Shown: positions 50,823 to 60,482, counted from the first letter of the stretch. The stretch is 64,000 nt of DNA from CAZSDU01 sp964429135 (GCA_964429135.1 CAYSAU010000002.1:186001-250000); one strand, 5' to 3'. Notes: generated by a model not told the origin, from the letters alone. Translations and numbers: made by a program.

Positions 50823-53120
50823 TCAAGGCATTCCCCTTTTATTAAAGATGATATAGCCGAAATTAAAGTTAAGGGTGAAGGGGTCATGCATTTTATCGTA
50901 ATAGTTTACTCCCAGGCTGAGCGGACCCAGCGGGCTGTTATAGACAACCGCTGTCGAAGCCATATAAGCACGGTCACTGAACTTTTTCCCGTACTGGGCA
51001 GTCTGGGTGGCAGGATTTTCAAGAATGGCTTGATAAGGCTGAAATAAATAACCTTCAAGGCGGTATTCAATTTTTTTATATATCCTTAAAACCATTTTCA
51101 GTCCCGCGGCAATATAATTATTTGCCCGGAAGGCAGGTAAAAAAAAGGTCTGGCTTTCTGGTAAGGGTTGAAAAGCAGTTGCAAATAAAAGGCTGGAAAC
51201 ATAATTGGCAAAAAGAGGCTGGTTGGAAATGCTCCCTTCTGCATAAAATCCAAGCTTGACAGGCCCCAGACTTTGGAAATAATTGTCATAGATCAGGCTG
51301 AACCTTAACCAGCTGTGGTGATTAATGATAAATACCGGGTTTATAGCAGTGGAACCAGGACTCAGGCTTTCCCTTCCATTGACGTAAGAAAGCGAAAGTT
51401 TCAACCTGGCTCCTGCATTGGCGAATTGCTTGCGATTCAACCCGTTTAACTCAAAAGAAAAAGATGGAGCCAGATAAGTAAAACTGGTGTGATCAGCTGT
51501 ATCCGTTCGGGAAAAAACATTGGACTGATAATATTTGTCTGAAGCATAAGAATAGGTCAATCCCAACGCCAGCTTCCCCTTGTTTGTACAAGGCATTCCG
51601 ATTTGCAGATGAGAGAAATTTTCGCTTTCAATGATATAGTTCGGGGTTTTGTCATCAAAGAAAAAACTGACATTTTTAAAATAATTAAAGTTGTTATAAG
51701 TGTAATTTGCCTCAATGAACCAGGGAGTTGCGGAGTTGAAATCTATCCTTGCTTCTGCTTTTGCTGATGTGTAAAACCTTCCGAAATATCCGTTGACCAT
51801 AAAGTGCAGGGCTTTTGTCCATAGATATTTATAACGGAATTCAAGAAAAGCCATATTCGTGGTACCCAGGGTGAAATTACCACCGAACTGAGCTTCGAAA
51901 TTCATTGATTTCTGAATGTCAAGACGAAGTTTGAAGTTCCCAGTTACCGGGTTATATTCAGCCACCGGAAAAATACTTTTTACATATCCTTCATCAATAA
52001 AGCGGAAATATTCAGGTCTGAGCTCTTCTTCATGCACGATCGTCCTGCCATGTTTGAGGATCTTCCGTACATATTTTTCCTGCGCCTTGTTCAAACCTGT
52101 GATATAAATGGAATCAAAAAGGAGTTCGGGTTTTAAATGGTTGAACGCAGCTCTCTTTTCTGCAACTCTTTCCGGAGTAATACTGTCGGTGACCAGCTTA
52201 CGGATGTCGGAGATTTTTCGCCATGCTGCCTGATAACCACTATCAGCCAATTCACTTGTATGTGTGAAATCAAGTAATCCGTAAGAAGGTATCCTAGGGA
52301 CGATCATTACCGAACGGCTGAAATTAATGGTGTCATTCTGACGCTCCATAAGCATGACCAACAGCTGTGAAACAATGTCATCCCGCTCAGGTTTATCATA
52401 CCGCTGAGCTACCCGGCTCCCAATGATCACGTCAGGATGGAAGTCATTGATGACCACATCAACGGGAAAATTATTATACATGCCCCCATCGAATACGAGT
52501 TTTTTTTTGATCACCACAGGGGAAAAGATCAGGGGAATACTCATTGACCCTCTGACCGCGGTACCCAGATCACCACGACTAAGAACCACGGCTTCGGTGG
52601 AGTCGATATCGGATACCACGCAACGGAAAGGAACCATCAGATGATCGAAATTTCCGTGACAGACTGCATTAGCCGGAGCGAATAATCTCATGAAGTGGTA
52701 GTCTATCTCATGGGTTTTTATCAAATGGGAGGGAAGAATGGAAGTTAATTTTTTCCCAAAATCAAAATCGGTACTGATCCAGGAAGCATTGGGGTCTTCT
52801 TTACGGTAAAAATGAATATAAGTATCATCCATAATCCCTGAAGCCCATTGCTGAAATTCTTTGGATCCCATCAGTTTTTCCATCTCGTCAGGAGAATAAC
52901 CACTGGCATACAGGGCCCCGATGATAGCCCCGATGGAAGTTCCGGCAATATATGAGATGGGAATATGTTGTTCTTCCAATGCCCTGATCACACCAATATG
53001 GGCACCTCCTTTACTTGCTCCTCCCGAAAGCACAAGAGCAACACGCTGGGAATACAGGGAATGAGGTGTCAGCAATGAGCAAAACAGTAAGAATATGAAA
53101 AGAAATATTTTTGTTTTCAT
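50823..53120 (-). CDS. Patatin-like phospholipase with C-terminal outer-membrane barrel
   Basis: A 765-residue exported protein. After the signal peptide (MKTKIFLFIFLLFCSLLTPHSLYSQ) the patatin domain has ALVLSGGASKGGAHIGVIRAL (oxyanion loop), the nucleophile elbow GTSIGAIIGALYASG (Ser62) and the catalytic Asp in FDGGMYNNFPVDV (Asp211). A POTRA-like segment (FDSIYITGLNKAQEKYVRKIL) and a beta-barrel of about 380 residues follow. This is the plan of PlpD-type autotransporting lipases. The ATG at 53120 is used; a TTG just before it was not. It sits 16 bases after OsmC. Confidence 0.9.
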   Translation of the reverse strand: MKTKIFLFIFLLFCSLLTPHSLYSQRVALVLSGGASKGGAHIGVIRALEEQHIPISYIAGTSIGAIIGALYASGYSPDEMEKLMGSKEFQQWASGIMDDTYIHFYRKEDPNASWISTDFDFGKKLTSILPSHLIKTHEIDYHFMRLFAPANAVCHGNFDHLMVPFRCVVSDIDSTEAVVLSRGDLGTAVRGSMSIPLIFSPVVIKKKLVFDGGMYNNFPVDVVINDFHPDVIIGSRVAQRYDKPERDDIVSQLLVMLMERQNDTINFSRSVMIVPRIPSYGLLDFTHTSELADSGYQAAWRKISDIRKLVTDSITPERVAEKRAAFNHLKPELLFDSIYITGLNKAQEKYVRKILKHGRTIVHEEELRPEYFRFIDEGYVKSIFPVAEYNPVTGNFKLRLDIQKSMNFEAQFGGNFTLGTTNMAFLEFRYKYLWTKALHFMVNGYFGRFYTSAKAEARIDFNSATPWFIEANYTYNNFNYFKNVSFFFDDKTPNYIIESENFSHLQIGMPCTNKGKLALGLTYSYASDKYYQSNVFSRTDTADHTSFTYLAPSFSFELNGLNRKQFANAGARLKLSLSYVNGRESLSPGSTAINPVFIINHHSWLRFSLIYDNYFQSLGPVKLGFYAEGSISNQPLFANYVSSLLFATAFQPLPESQTFFLPAFRANNYIAAGLKMVLRIYKKIEYRLEGYLFQPYQAILENPATQTAQYGKKFSDRAYMASTAVVYNSPLGPLSLGVNYYDKMHDPFTLNFNFGYIIFNKRGMP

Positions 53121-53136
53121 CAATCATCGCAACATC

Positions 53137-53532
53137 TTAAGAACGCAGGATGGTTATCTCATTTTCAATTTTTTCGCTGAGATGTCTTTTTACTGCACAG
53201 AGTGAAGCTGACTTGATGACAGCTCCTTCATATTGCTCAGGAAAATCTTTGGGAACATGAACCTGCATGATGAATTTTACGATCATTTTCAATACCGGAT
53301 CATAGTGGTAGTCCATGGTGATATGAATCCCTTCGCTCGGAATGCCACGCTGATCGCAAAAGCCTTTGACATAAATCCCTGCACAGGTTCCCAGGGAAGC
53401 TAAAAACAAGGAAAATGGCGTGGGGGCAGTAGCCTGTCCGCCTGATTCCAAATCCTGATCTGTATGAACCGTGAAACCCTCAACCAGGGCATCAACTTTT
53501 TTCCCTCCGGGGAAAGTAATTTTTATCGGCAT
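53137..53532 (-). CDS. OsmC/Ohr-family protein
   Basis: A 131-residue cytoplasmic protein of the OsmC fold, many of which reduce organic hydroperoxides. Features are ATAPTPFSLFLASLGTCAGIYVKGFCDQRG with two cysteines (in GTC and GFC, as in the peroxidatic and resolving pair) and the strand-helix end LCAVKRHLSEKI. Peroxide substrate is likely but not proven. First gene of a two-gene leftward unit with the patatin. It is divergent from the tricorn-like gene. Confidence 0.85.
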   Translation of the reverse strand: MPIKITFPGGKKVDALVEGFTVHTDQDLESGGQATAPTPFSLFLASLGTCAGIYVKGFCDQRGIPSEGIHITMDYHYDPVLKMIVKFIMQVHVPKDFPEQYEGAVIKSASLCAVKRHLSEKIENEITILRS

Positions 53533-53554
53533 GCTCGTTGTGTTTATTATATTG

Positions 53555-53562
53555 CAAAGGTA
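53555..53562 (-). promoter_or_regulatory. -7 element of the OsmC-patatin unit
   Basis: Leftward TACCTTTG, an exact TAnnTTTG match, 22 bases before the OsmC ATG. A TTTTT stretch stands in for the -33 at 21 bases. Confidence 0.45.
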
Positions 53563-53632
53563 CTAATCTTTCGTTTCATCGAGAAAAATCACTTTGAGAT
53601 CGAATTTTTTACAGACATGGTGTTTTTTCAAA

Positions 53633-53640
53633 TAAATTTG
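53633..53640 (+). promoter_or_regulatory. -7 element of the tricorn-like protease gene
   Basis: TAAATTTG, a full TAnnTTTG match, 31 bases before the ATG. A TTTT run (53607-53610) is near the -33 position. Confidence 0.45.
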
Positions 53641-53671
53641 ATTTTTTTATTGCTCACTTAATCCACTTCCG

Positions 53672-56600
53672 ATGAAAAAATTACTTTTTACCTTGATTAC
53701 CTCTTTCTTTCTGGGAAATCTTATGTCACAGGAAGAAGCCAGATTGCTGAGATTCCCTGCCGTACATGGGAATCAGATTGTGTTTACCTATGCCGGTGAC
53801 TTATATTCCGTGGATAAAACAGGCGGATTGGCCAGAAAACTGACCAATGATGAAGAAGGTTTTGAAATGTTTGCCCGATTCTCACCCGATGGTAAAAATA
53901 TTGCCTTTACGGGTCAGTATGATGGGAATACTGAGGTTTACTTGATCCCCTCCGAAGGCGGAATTCCCAGACGACTTACATATACTGCTACCCTTGGTCG
54001 GGATGATGTTAGCGACCGTATGGGACCCAACAATATAGTCATGACCTGGAAAGATAACGAACAGATTGTTTTCCGCTCACGTAAACAAAGTTTCAACGAC
54101 TTTAAAGGCCAGCTTTTTTTGGCCAATGTTAAGGGCGGTCTACCGGAAGAACTCCCTCTTCCCTGCGGGGGCTTCTGTTCCTATTCTCCTGACAAATCAA
54201 AACTTGCTTACAACCGCGTTTTTCGTGAATTCCGCACCTGGAAACACTATAAGGGAGGAATGGCAGACGACATCTGGATCTATGATTTCACAACAAAACA
54301 AACCGAAAACATCACCCACAGCATAACACAGGATATGTTCCCGATGTGGGTTGGGGAAAAAATCTATTTTGTTTCTGAACGGGAACGCCCTACCAATTTA
54401 TATTGCTATGACCTGAGAACAAAGATAACCCGGAAAGTGACCGACTTCAAGGATTATGATATTAAATTCCCTTCCCTGGGCGATCAGGATATTGTTTTTG
54501 AAAATGGTGGTTTCCTCTATGTCTTTAATCTGACTTCAGAAAAAACACAGAAAGTCAAGATTACCATCGCCAACGATTTTATCACCGGCCGAAATCCGAT
54601 GAAAGATGCCAGCAAGTTCATCAACTCTTTCTCCGTATCTCCTGATGGAAAAAGAATTGCCTTTGGAGCCAGGGGTGACATCTGGACTATCCCTGCCAAA
54701 ACCGGTATCACCAGAAACCTGACTGCTTCACCCGGGGTCCATGATAGAGATGTAGCCTGGTCGCCCGATGGGAAGTATATCGCATTTATTTCCGACCGTT
54801 CGGGTGAAGATGAATTGTATGTCATCCAGCAGGATGGCAGTAGCGATCCAGTTCAGATCACAAAAAATGCCGATACATACAAGTTTGGGATGACTTGGTC
54901 GCCCGACAGTAAAAAACTACTCTGGTCTGATAAGATGCTGAGATTACAATATGTGGACATTGAAACAAAAAATGTTACGCTGGTGGATCAGTCACCAAGC
55001 TGGGAATTTAGCAATTTCTCCTGGTCGCCCGACAGCAAATGGATCGCTTATACTTTCCCTAACCGTCGCACTACATCACAGATTTTCCTCTATGAACTGG
55101 CGACAAAAGCAAAGATTGCGGCTACAGATACCTGGTATGATGCTGGCAGTGTTTCCTTCAGCAGCGATGGCAAATACATTGTTTTCACTTCCAACAGAGA
55201 TTTTAACCCGACTTATAGCTGGGTGGAATGGAACCATGTCTATACCGACATGAGTAAGGTTTATTTCATCCCCCTGGCAAAAGACACCCCGAATCCGTTT
55301 GCCCCTGAAAATGATGAAGTGTCAGTCAATAAGGAAGAAAAAAAGCCGACTGTTGACAAGGACACGAGAAAAGATGGGAAAAAGGACGAAAAAAAGGATA
55401 ATGAAGCGAAAGCCGAAGTTGTCATGAAAGTCGACCCGGATGGAATTATGACACGGATCATGGCCTTACCCATTGATGCCGGGATGTATTACAATGTCAA
55501 TGCAATCTCCGACAATATCTATTATATTAAAGGCGGAAGCAGTGGAGCCCGTCCTGCCCTGATGTTATTCAACTTGAAAGATAAAAAGGAGACTAATTTG
55601 GGAGAATATGGGAACTATGAAATTTCAGCAGATACAAAAAAAATGTTGATCGCTTCCGGTGGAAAATATGGCGTGATCGATCTTCCCAAAGGAGGAAAAG
55701 TAGAAGTGAAAGACTGGGCAGATCTTTCCAATATGAAGCTGCTGGTTGACCTGAAGGCTGAATGGACTCAGATTTATAATGAATCATGGCGGCAGATGAA
55801 GTATTTTCTTTATGCTCCGAATATGCAGGGAGCTGACTGGCCTGACATTCAGAAAAAATATGCCGCATTACTGCCTTATATCAATCACAGGGATGACCTG
55901 AATTATGTGATTGGCGAAATGATAGGCGAGATCAGTATCGGGCACTCCTATGTCGGAGCCGGAGATAAACCTGGACCGAAACGCATCAATATGGGATTGC
56001 TAGGGGCAAAAATCAGCCGGGATCCTTCAGGCTACTATAAAATTGATCAAATCTTGAAAGGTGAGAATTGGAGAAAAGATGTCCGTTCACCTTTGACGGA
56101 ATTGGGTGTGAATGTGAATGAGGGAGATTTTATTATTGCCATCAACGGGAAATCAACGAAAACCATGTCAGATATTTATGCATCCATGGTCAACACGGCC
56201 GGGCAGCAGCTTGAACTGACCGTTAACGCTTCCCCCTCTGAATCTGCAGCCAGAAAATATCTCGTCGTTCCCATCAGTGATGAATCCAATCTTTACTATT
56301 ATACCTGGGTACAGAATAACATCAGGAAAGTCAGTGAAGCAACCAATGGAGAAGTTGGTTACATTCACATCCCGGATATGAGTCCTGCAGGCTTGAATGA
56401 ATTCGTTAAGTATTTTTATCCCCAGCTTGCCAAAAGAGCCCTGATCATTGATGATCGCGGAAATGGCGGAGGTAATGTATCTCCCATGATCATTGAACGC
56501 CTGAACCGTGAAATGACTATGATCACCATGGCTCGCAATACAGATGCGGCGCCTGGCCGCCTGGAAATGCAATGGGGACCAAAATGTATGCTGACCGATA

Positions 56601-56956
56601 ATTATTCTGCTTCGGATGGCGATTTATTTCCTTACCAGTTTAAAAAATTGAAGATCGGAAAGACGATTGGCAAGCGAACCTGGGGAGGCGTAGTGGGTAT
56701 CAGGGGAAGCCTGCCTTTTATTGATGGGGGCTCCATGATGAGACCCGAATTCGCTCCTTACAGTGCAGACGGGACATCATGGATCATCGAAGGATATGGT
56801 GTGGATCCCGATATTGAGGTAGATAATGATCCTGCAAAAGAATATGCCGGTGAAGACCAGCAACTCAATAAAGCCATAGAAGTAATGAAAGAGGAATTAA
56901 AGAACTGGCCAAAAGAACTTCCGGCTATGCCGCCTTTCCCAGATAAAACAAAATAA
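53672..56956 (+). CDS. Tricorn-like S41 protease
   Basis: A 1094-residue exported protease. Signal peptide MKKLLFTLITSFFLGNLMSQ; two PD40-type beta-propellers (about 20-540), with repeats such as SPDGKNIAFTGQYDGNTEVYL and SPDGKYIAFISDRSGEDELYV; a Lys/Asp/Glu-rich linker (about 548-584); then tricorn core domains with GEISIGHSYVGAG (catalytic His758), a PDZ-like domain (about 790-870) and the S41 domain with IIDDRGNGGGNV and the nucleophile region SASDGD (Ser981). Tricorn proteins trim peptides. The signal peptide makes this an envelope enzyme in contrast to archaeal tricorn. A strong terminator follows. Confidence 0.92.
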   Translation: MKKLLFTLITSFFLGNLMSQEEARLLRFPAVHGNQIVFTYAGDLYSVDKTGGLARKLTNDEEGFEMFARFSPDGKNIAFTGQYDGNTEVYLIPSEGGIPRRLTYTATLGRDDVSDRMGPNNIVMTWKDNEQIVFRSRKQSFNDFKGQLFLANVKGGLPEELPLPCGGFCSYSPDKSKLAYNRVFREFRTWKHYKGGMADDIWIYDFTTKQTENITHSITQDMFPMWVGEKIYFVSERERPTNLYCYDLRTKITRKVTDFKDYDIKFPSLGDQDIVFENGGFLYVFNLTSEKTQKVKITIANDFITGRNPMKDASKFINSFSVSPDGKRIAFGARGDIWTIPAKTGITRNLTASPGVHDRDVAWSPDGKYIAFISDRSGEDELYVIQQDGSSDPVQITKNADTYKFGMTWSPDSKKLLWSDKMLRLQYVDIETKNVTLVDQSPSWEFSNFSWSPDSKWIAYTFPNRRTTSQIFLYELATKAKIAATDTWYDAGSVSFSSDGKYIVFTSNRDFNPTYSWVEWNHVYTDMSKVYFIPLAKDTPNPFAPENDEVSVNKEEKKPTVDKDTRKDGKKDEKKDNEAKAEVVMKVDPDGIMTRIMALPIDAGMYYNVNAISDNIYYIKGGSSGARPALMLFNLKDKKETNLGEYGNYEISADTKKMLIASGGKYGVIDLPKGGKVEVKDWADLSNMKLLVDLKAEWTQIYNESWRQMKYFLYAPNMQGADWPDIQKKYAALLPYINHRDDLNYVIGEMIGEISIGHSYVGAGDKPGPKRINMGLLGAKISRDPSGYYKIDQILKGENWRKDVRSPLTELGVNVNEGDFIIAINGKSTKTMSDIYASMVNTAGQQLELTVNASPSESAARKYLVVPISDESNLYYYTWVQNNIRKVSEATNGEVGYIHIPDMSPAGLNEFVKYFYPQLAKRALIIDDRGNGGGNVSPMIIERLNREMTMITMARNTDAAPGRLEMQWGPKCMLTDNYSASDGDLFPYQFKKLKIGKTIGKRTWGGVVGIRGSLPFIDGGSMMRPEFAPYSADGTSWIIEGYGVDPDIEVDNDPAKEYAGEDQQLNKAIEVMKEELKNWPKELPAMPPFPDKTK

Positions 56957-56960
56957 TAAA

Positions 56961-56996
56961 AAAAAGAGGCTGTCAAAAGGGCAGCCTCTTTTTTTT
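56961..56996. terminator. Bidirectional terminator after the tricorn-like gene
   Basis: A stem of at least 12 pairs (AAAGAGGCTG and CAGCCTCTTT core) with a short loop, A-run on the left and T-run on the right. It serves the tricorn gene rightward and the small lipoprotein gene leftward. Confidence 0.92.
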
Positions 56997-57008
56997 AGCT
57001 TTAAAAAA

Positions 57009-57392
57009 TTACTTACCTGTAACCGATAAAGTGGTTTCAACGGAAAATGATCTTCCATCGGAAACAACAGAGCCAACAAAGGTAAACCTCCAGATTCCGA
57101 GTTGTTTGGCATAGGCATCGGGGAAAGTAATCCCTTCATCTTTAATCCAGATATCTCCACCTGCGGTGTAAGTGTAAGTGTTCAACAGCGGATCCTTTAT
57201 GCTGACTTTGGTCAGGCGGACATCGTCTGTGGAGCAATAACCAATGAACTGCAGCCAGTCGCCGGAAGGAATTCCAGTAACGACAAAAGTGGGATCAGGC
57301 TTGGGATCCTCTTTTTTCTTACATCCTGAGGTGAATAAAACGGCGCCCATCAGCAGGAAGCCGATCAGTAAAAGTGCTTTGTTTGTTCTCAT
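57009..57392 (-). CDS. Small lipoprotein of unknown function
   Basis: A 127-residue protein with a lipoprotein signal peptide (MRTNKALLLIGFLLMGAVLFTSGC; lipobox FTSG-C24), a Lys/Asp/Pro linker (KKKEDPKPDPT) and a compact domain of about 90 residues (FVVTGIPSGDWLQFIGYCSTDDVRLTKVSIKDP, WRFTFVGSVVSDGRSFSVETTLSVTGK). No family is recognised. The ATG at 57392 is chosen at the lipoprotein signal. It starts 39 bases after the stop of the FlaA1-like gene, same direction. Confidence 0.7.
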   Translation of the reverse strand: MRTNKALLLIGFLLMGAVLFTSGCKKKEDPKPDPTFVVTGIPSGDWLQFIGYCSTDDVRLTKVSIKDPLLNTYTYTAGGDIWIKDEGITFPDAYAKQLGIWRFTFVGSVVSDGRSFSVETTLSVTGK

Positions 57393-57430
57393 GTCTAAGG
57401 TTTTTGGGATTGTTTTTATACAAAAATAAA

Positions 57431-59326
57431 TCAATTTCCGGATTTGCCAAAATTATTTTCACCATCGAGTTTTTCAAATATGGAGTTTTTACTTAAAAAC
57501 TCGGGGATTATCTTTTTCATTTTTTTTACTATCTCTTCATCCGAAGCCCCGGGAATCATGGCATTGAGTCCATTTATTTCATGTCTCACTTCTTCCAGGG
57601 GATAGGTTCTGACTTTGGCAATAAGAATCAGGGGATGGTGGGTTGGTAAGGTATTTTCTTCTTTATTGAGTAATTCCTCATATAATTTCTCTCCCGGTCT
57701 GAGTCCGATGTACTTGATTTGAATATCCTTTTCAGGGGTGAGTCCGGAAAGCTGAATCATTTTAGTGGCTAAGTCAAGGATTTTAACGGATTTGCCCATG
57801 TCAAAAATAAAAATCTCTCCTCCCTGCCCGATGGCTCCAGCTTCGAGAACCAGTTGACAAGCTTCCGGAATGGTCATGAAGAACCGGCTCATTTCTGGAT
57901 GAGTCAGGGTGAGCGGACCTCCTTTTTCGATTTGACTCCTGAAAAGCGGGATAACAGAGCCATTGGAACCCAGGACATTCCCGAAGCGAGTGGTAATAAA
58001 CCGGGTGTTGCCTTTCTGGTTCAGCGACTGCGTATAGATCTCCGCCAGTCGCTTGGAAGCTCCCATCACGCTGGTAGGGTTAACAGCTTTATCCGTGGAG
58101 ATCATAATAAATTTTTTCACCCCATATTCAAGTGAGAGATCTGCCACGATCTGTGTTCCTCTGACATTGGTTAACAGTGATTCTGTGACATTGTTCTCCA
58201 TCATCGGTACATGCTTATAGGCAGCAGCGTGATAAACCAGGTCGGGTGGGCAGGATTCAAATATTTTCCTCATCCTGTGTTCGTTGCAGATGTCGCATAA
58301 GATAAATTCCACCCCGGAACCTGGATGATTTTCCAGATAATCCAGTTCAAGCTGGTGCAGGGGAGTTTCGGCCTGGTCAATCATTAGGAGTTTCCCGGGA
58401 GAAAAACGTGAAACCTGCCTGACTATCTCACTGCCAATCGATCCCGATGCTCCCGTAATCATGATTACCTTGCCATTCAGTTCCTTTGAAATGCTGTGCT
58501 CATCCAGTCTGATTTCATCCCTTTCCAGGAGATCCTCAATATTGATCTTTTTAATTTGAGTATAACTTAATTCTCCATTGATCCATTGGATCATGGGTGG
58601 GATGGTCAGTACTTTCGTCTGATATGCCAAGCAGGTATTCACCAGCTTTTGTTTTCTGACCGGATCAAAATGCTGAATGGCAAGGATTAACTGTGCAACA
58701 GAAACACCTGTGAGTAATTCATCGATGTGGTTGGGAGAAAGAATGTCGATACCCTCAAGTTTTTTACCGACTTTGTTTGCATCATCATCCAGAAAGGCGA
58801 GTACCTTATATTTTGTTATAGGGTCCCTGTCCAAAGCCCTTTTAACTGTTATCCCTGCTTCTCCTGCGCCGTATATGACCACTTTGACACTGGACCGTTC
58901 CGGGAACTGAAATTCCATATAGGCGAGTTTGACCATCAGTCGGAAAGTGATCATCCCGAAGGAGGTTGCCAGAAAATCGATCACAATAATTGAAAAGGGA
59001 ATAAAGAAAGACCGGCTCAGGAAAAAATAACTGACCAGGTTAACAATGACAAAAAACACAGTTCCCGACAGCACGGTTAAAAAAACCCGGATGGCATCGC
59101 CGGTACTGGTATAGCGGAGAATGCCGGCATAGGAACGCGTGAATATAAAACTCAGGGCACGGATACAGGTTATAAATACCAGTACCTGGGGTAATGTGGT
59201 GGCCCATTTATCTTCAAAGGAAAAGTCGAATCTGACCAGATAAGCCAGAACTACAGCAGTGATGGCAATGCCAAGGTCAATTATAAAAATCAACCAGCGT
59301 GGAGTTTTCTGCCAGGTTATTAACAT
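57431..59326 (-). CDS. FlaA1/CapD/WbpM-type UDP-N-acetylhexosamine 4,6-dehydratase
   Basis: A 631-residue membrane protein. Four N-terminal membrane helices (about 10-130) precede a first Rossmann fold (VVIYGAGEAGITVKRAL) and a second SDR domain with MITGASGSIGSEIVRQV. The active region is STDKAVNPTSVMGASKR, with Met in place of the usual Tyr (MxxxK), the mark of the FlaA1/PglF/WbpM group. The C-terminal domain has IFDMGKSVKILDLATKMIQLSG. It makes a 4-keto-6-deoxy sugar nucleotide for glycan synthesis. No glycosyltransferase is nearby, so it is an orphan here. The start codon lies four bases after a -7 element, so the transcript may be nearly leaderless. Confidence 0.92.
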   Translation of the reverse strand: MLITWQKTPRWLIFIIDLGIAITAVVLAYLVRFDFSFEDKWATTLPQVLVFITCIRALSFIFTRSYAGILRYTSTGDAIRVFLTVLSGTVFFVIVNLVSYFFLSRSFFIPFSIIVIDFLATSFGMITFRLMVKLAYMEFQFPERSSVKVVIYGAGEAGITVKRALDRDPITKYKVLAFLDDDANKVGKKLEGIDILSPNHIDELLTGVSVAQLILAIQHFDPVRKQKLVNTCLAYQTKVLTIPPMIQWINGELSYTQIKKINIEDLLERDEIRLDEHSISKELNGKVIMITGASGSIGSEIVRQVSRFSPGKLLMIDQAETPLHQLELDYLENHPGSGVEFILCDICNEHRMRKIFESCPPDLVYHAAAYKHVPMMENNVTESLLTNVRGTQIVADLSLEYGVKKFIMISTDKAVNPTSVMGASKRLAEIYTQSLNQKGNTRFITTRFGNVLGSNGSVIPLFRSQIEKGGPLTLTHPEMSRFFMTIPEACQLVLEAGAIGQGGEIFIFDMGKSVKILDLATKMIQLSGLTPEKDIQIKYIGLRPGEKLYEELLNKEENTLPTHHPLILIAKVRTYPLEEVRHEINGLNAMIPGASDEEIVKKMKKIIPEFLSKNSIFEKLDGENNFGKSGN

Positions 59327-59330
59327 GCAC

Positions 59331-59361
59331 CAAAATTAAGAATAAAATATTCCTAATTTTG
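59331..59361. promoter_or_regulatory. Palindrome with two divergent -7 elements between the FlaA1-like gene and gcvT
   Basis: Arms of 14 bases (59331-59344 and 59348-59361) with a single mismatch (59339/59353) and a three-base AAA centre. The ends are CAAAATTA, which reads TAATTTTG leftward (for the FlaA1-like gene), and TAATTTTG rightward (for gcvT). Both match TAnnTTTG. No -33 element is seen on either side. Confidence 0.6.
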
Positions 59362-59390
59362 CTACGTTTAGAAATTGTAACATTGATCTT

Positions 59391-60482
59391 ATGAAAAACA
59401 CAGCTTTTACGAAATTTCACGAGGTGATGGGAGCAAAAATGGTCCCGTTTGCCGGTTATTACATGCCTTTGCAATATGAAGGAGTCAATGCTGAACATGA
59501 AACGGTCAGACACGGAGTCGGTGTTTTCGATGTTTCACATATGGGTGAATTCTGGGTTAAAGGTCCCAAAGCCTTCGACTTTGTTCAATGGGTTACCTCC
59601 AATGACTCCTCTGTACTGGTGGACGGGAAAGTTCAATATTCCTGTTTCCCGAATGGTAAAGGCGGGATCGTGGATGATCTCCTCGTTTATAAGGTTAATG
59701 ATGAGACCTATCTGCTGGTGGTCAATGCAGCCAATATTGATAAGGATTGGGACTGGTGCAACCGCCAGAATAAAATGGGAGCCATCCTCTATAATGCTTC
59801 TGATGAAATCGCACAGCTTGCCATTCAGGGACCAATGGCGCTCAGGGCCATGCAGAAATTGACTGATACGCCGGTTATGGATATGGAATATTATACTTTT
59901 AAGAAACTCACTTTTGCTGGAGTCAAAGACATTATTTTTGCTACCACCGGATATACCGGTTCAGGTGGTTGTGAAATTTATATGTCGAACGCAGACGCTC
60001 CGAAAATATGGGAAGCCGTTTTCGAAGCTGGTAAAGAGTTTGGGATTAAACCCATCGGACTGGCCGCGCGGGATACCCTTCGCCTCGAAATGGGATATTG
60101 TCTCTATGGAAACGATATCAATGATACTACCTCTCCCATAGAAGCCGGTCTTGGCTGGATTACCAAATTTACCGAAAAAAAAGATTTTATTGATAAAGCT
60201 TTTCTTCTCAGACAAAAACAGCAAGGAACAAGTCGGAAACTGGTAGGTTTTGTTATGGTGGATAAAGGAATCCCCAGGCATGAATATGAAATTACGGATG
60301 CCAACGGAAATAAAATCGGAGAAGTGACTTCAGGCACCATGGGGCCTTCCGTAAAAATTCCCGTTGGAATGGGTTACGTTCCCGCTGCATTATCTAAAGA
60401 AGGCAGCGAAATTTATATTAAAATAAGAGAGAAAATCTTAAAGGCTAAAGTGGTGAAATTCCCCTTCTATAAATCGAAATAA
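59391..60482 (+). CDS. gcvT: Aminomethyltransferase, glycine cleavage T protein
   Basis: A 363-residue folate enzyme that takes the aminomethyl group from H protein and gives 5,10-methylene-THF and ammonia. Features are MVPFAGYYMPLQYEGVNAEHETVRHGVGVFDVSHMGEF at the N-terminus, TTGYTGSGGCEIYM, GLAARDTLRLEMGYCLYGNDI and the C-terminal barrel GEVTSGTMGPSVKIPVGMGYV. Length is normal. No gcvH or gcvP is nearby. It is followed after 26 bases by uncharacterised exported genes in the same direction. Confidence 0.96.
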   Translation: MKNTAFTKFHEVMGAKMVPFAGYYMPLQYEGVNAEHETVRHGVGVFDVSHMGEFWVKGPKAFDFVQWVTSNDSSVLVDGKVQYSCFPNGKGGIVDDLLVYKVNDETYLLVVNAANIDKDWDWCNRQNKMGAILYNASDEIAQLAIQGPMALRAMQKLTDTPVMDMEYYTFKKLTFAGVKDIIFATTGYTGSGGCEIYMSNADAPKIWEAVFEAGKEFGIKPIGLAARDTLRLEMGYCLYGNDINDTTSPIEAGLGWITKFTEKKDFIDKAFLLRQKQQGTSRKLVGFVMVDKGIPRHEYEITDANGNKIGEVTSGTMGPSVKIPVGMGYVPAALSKEGSEIYIKIREKILKAKVVKFPFYKSK

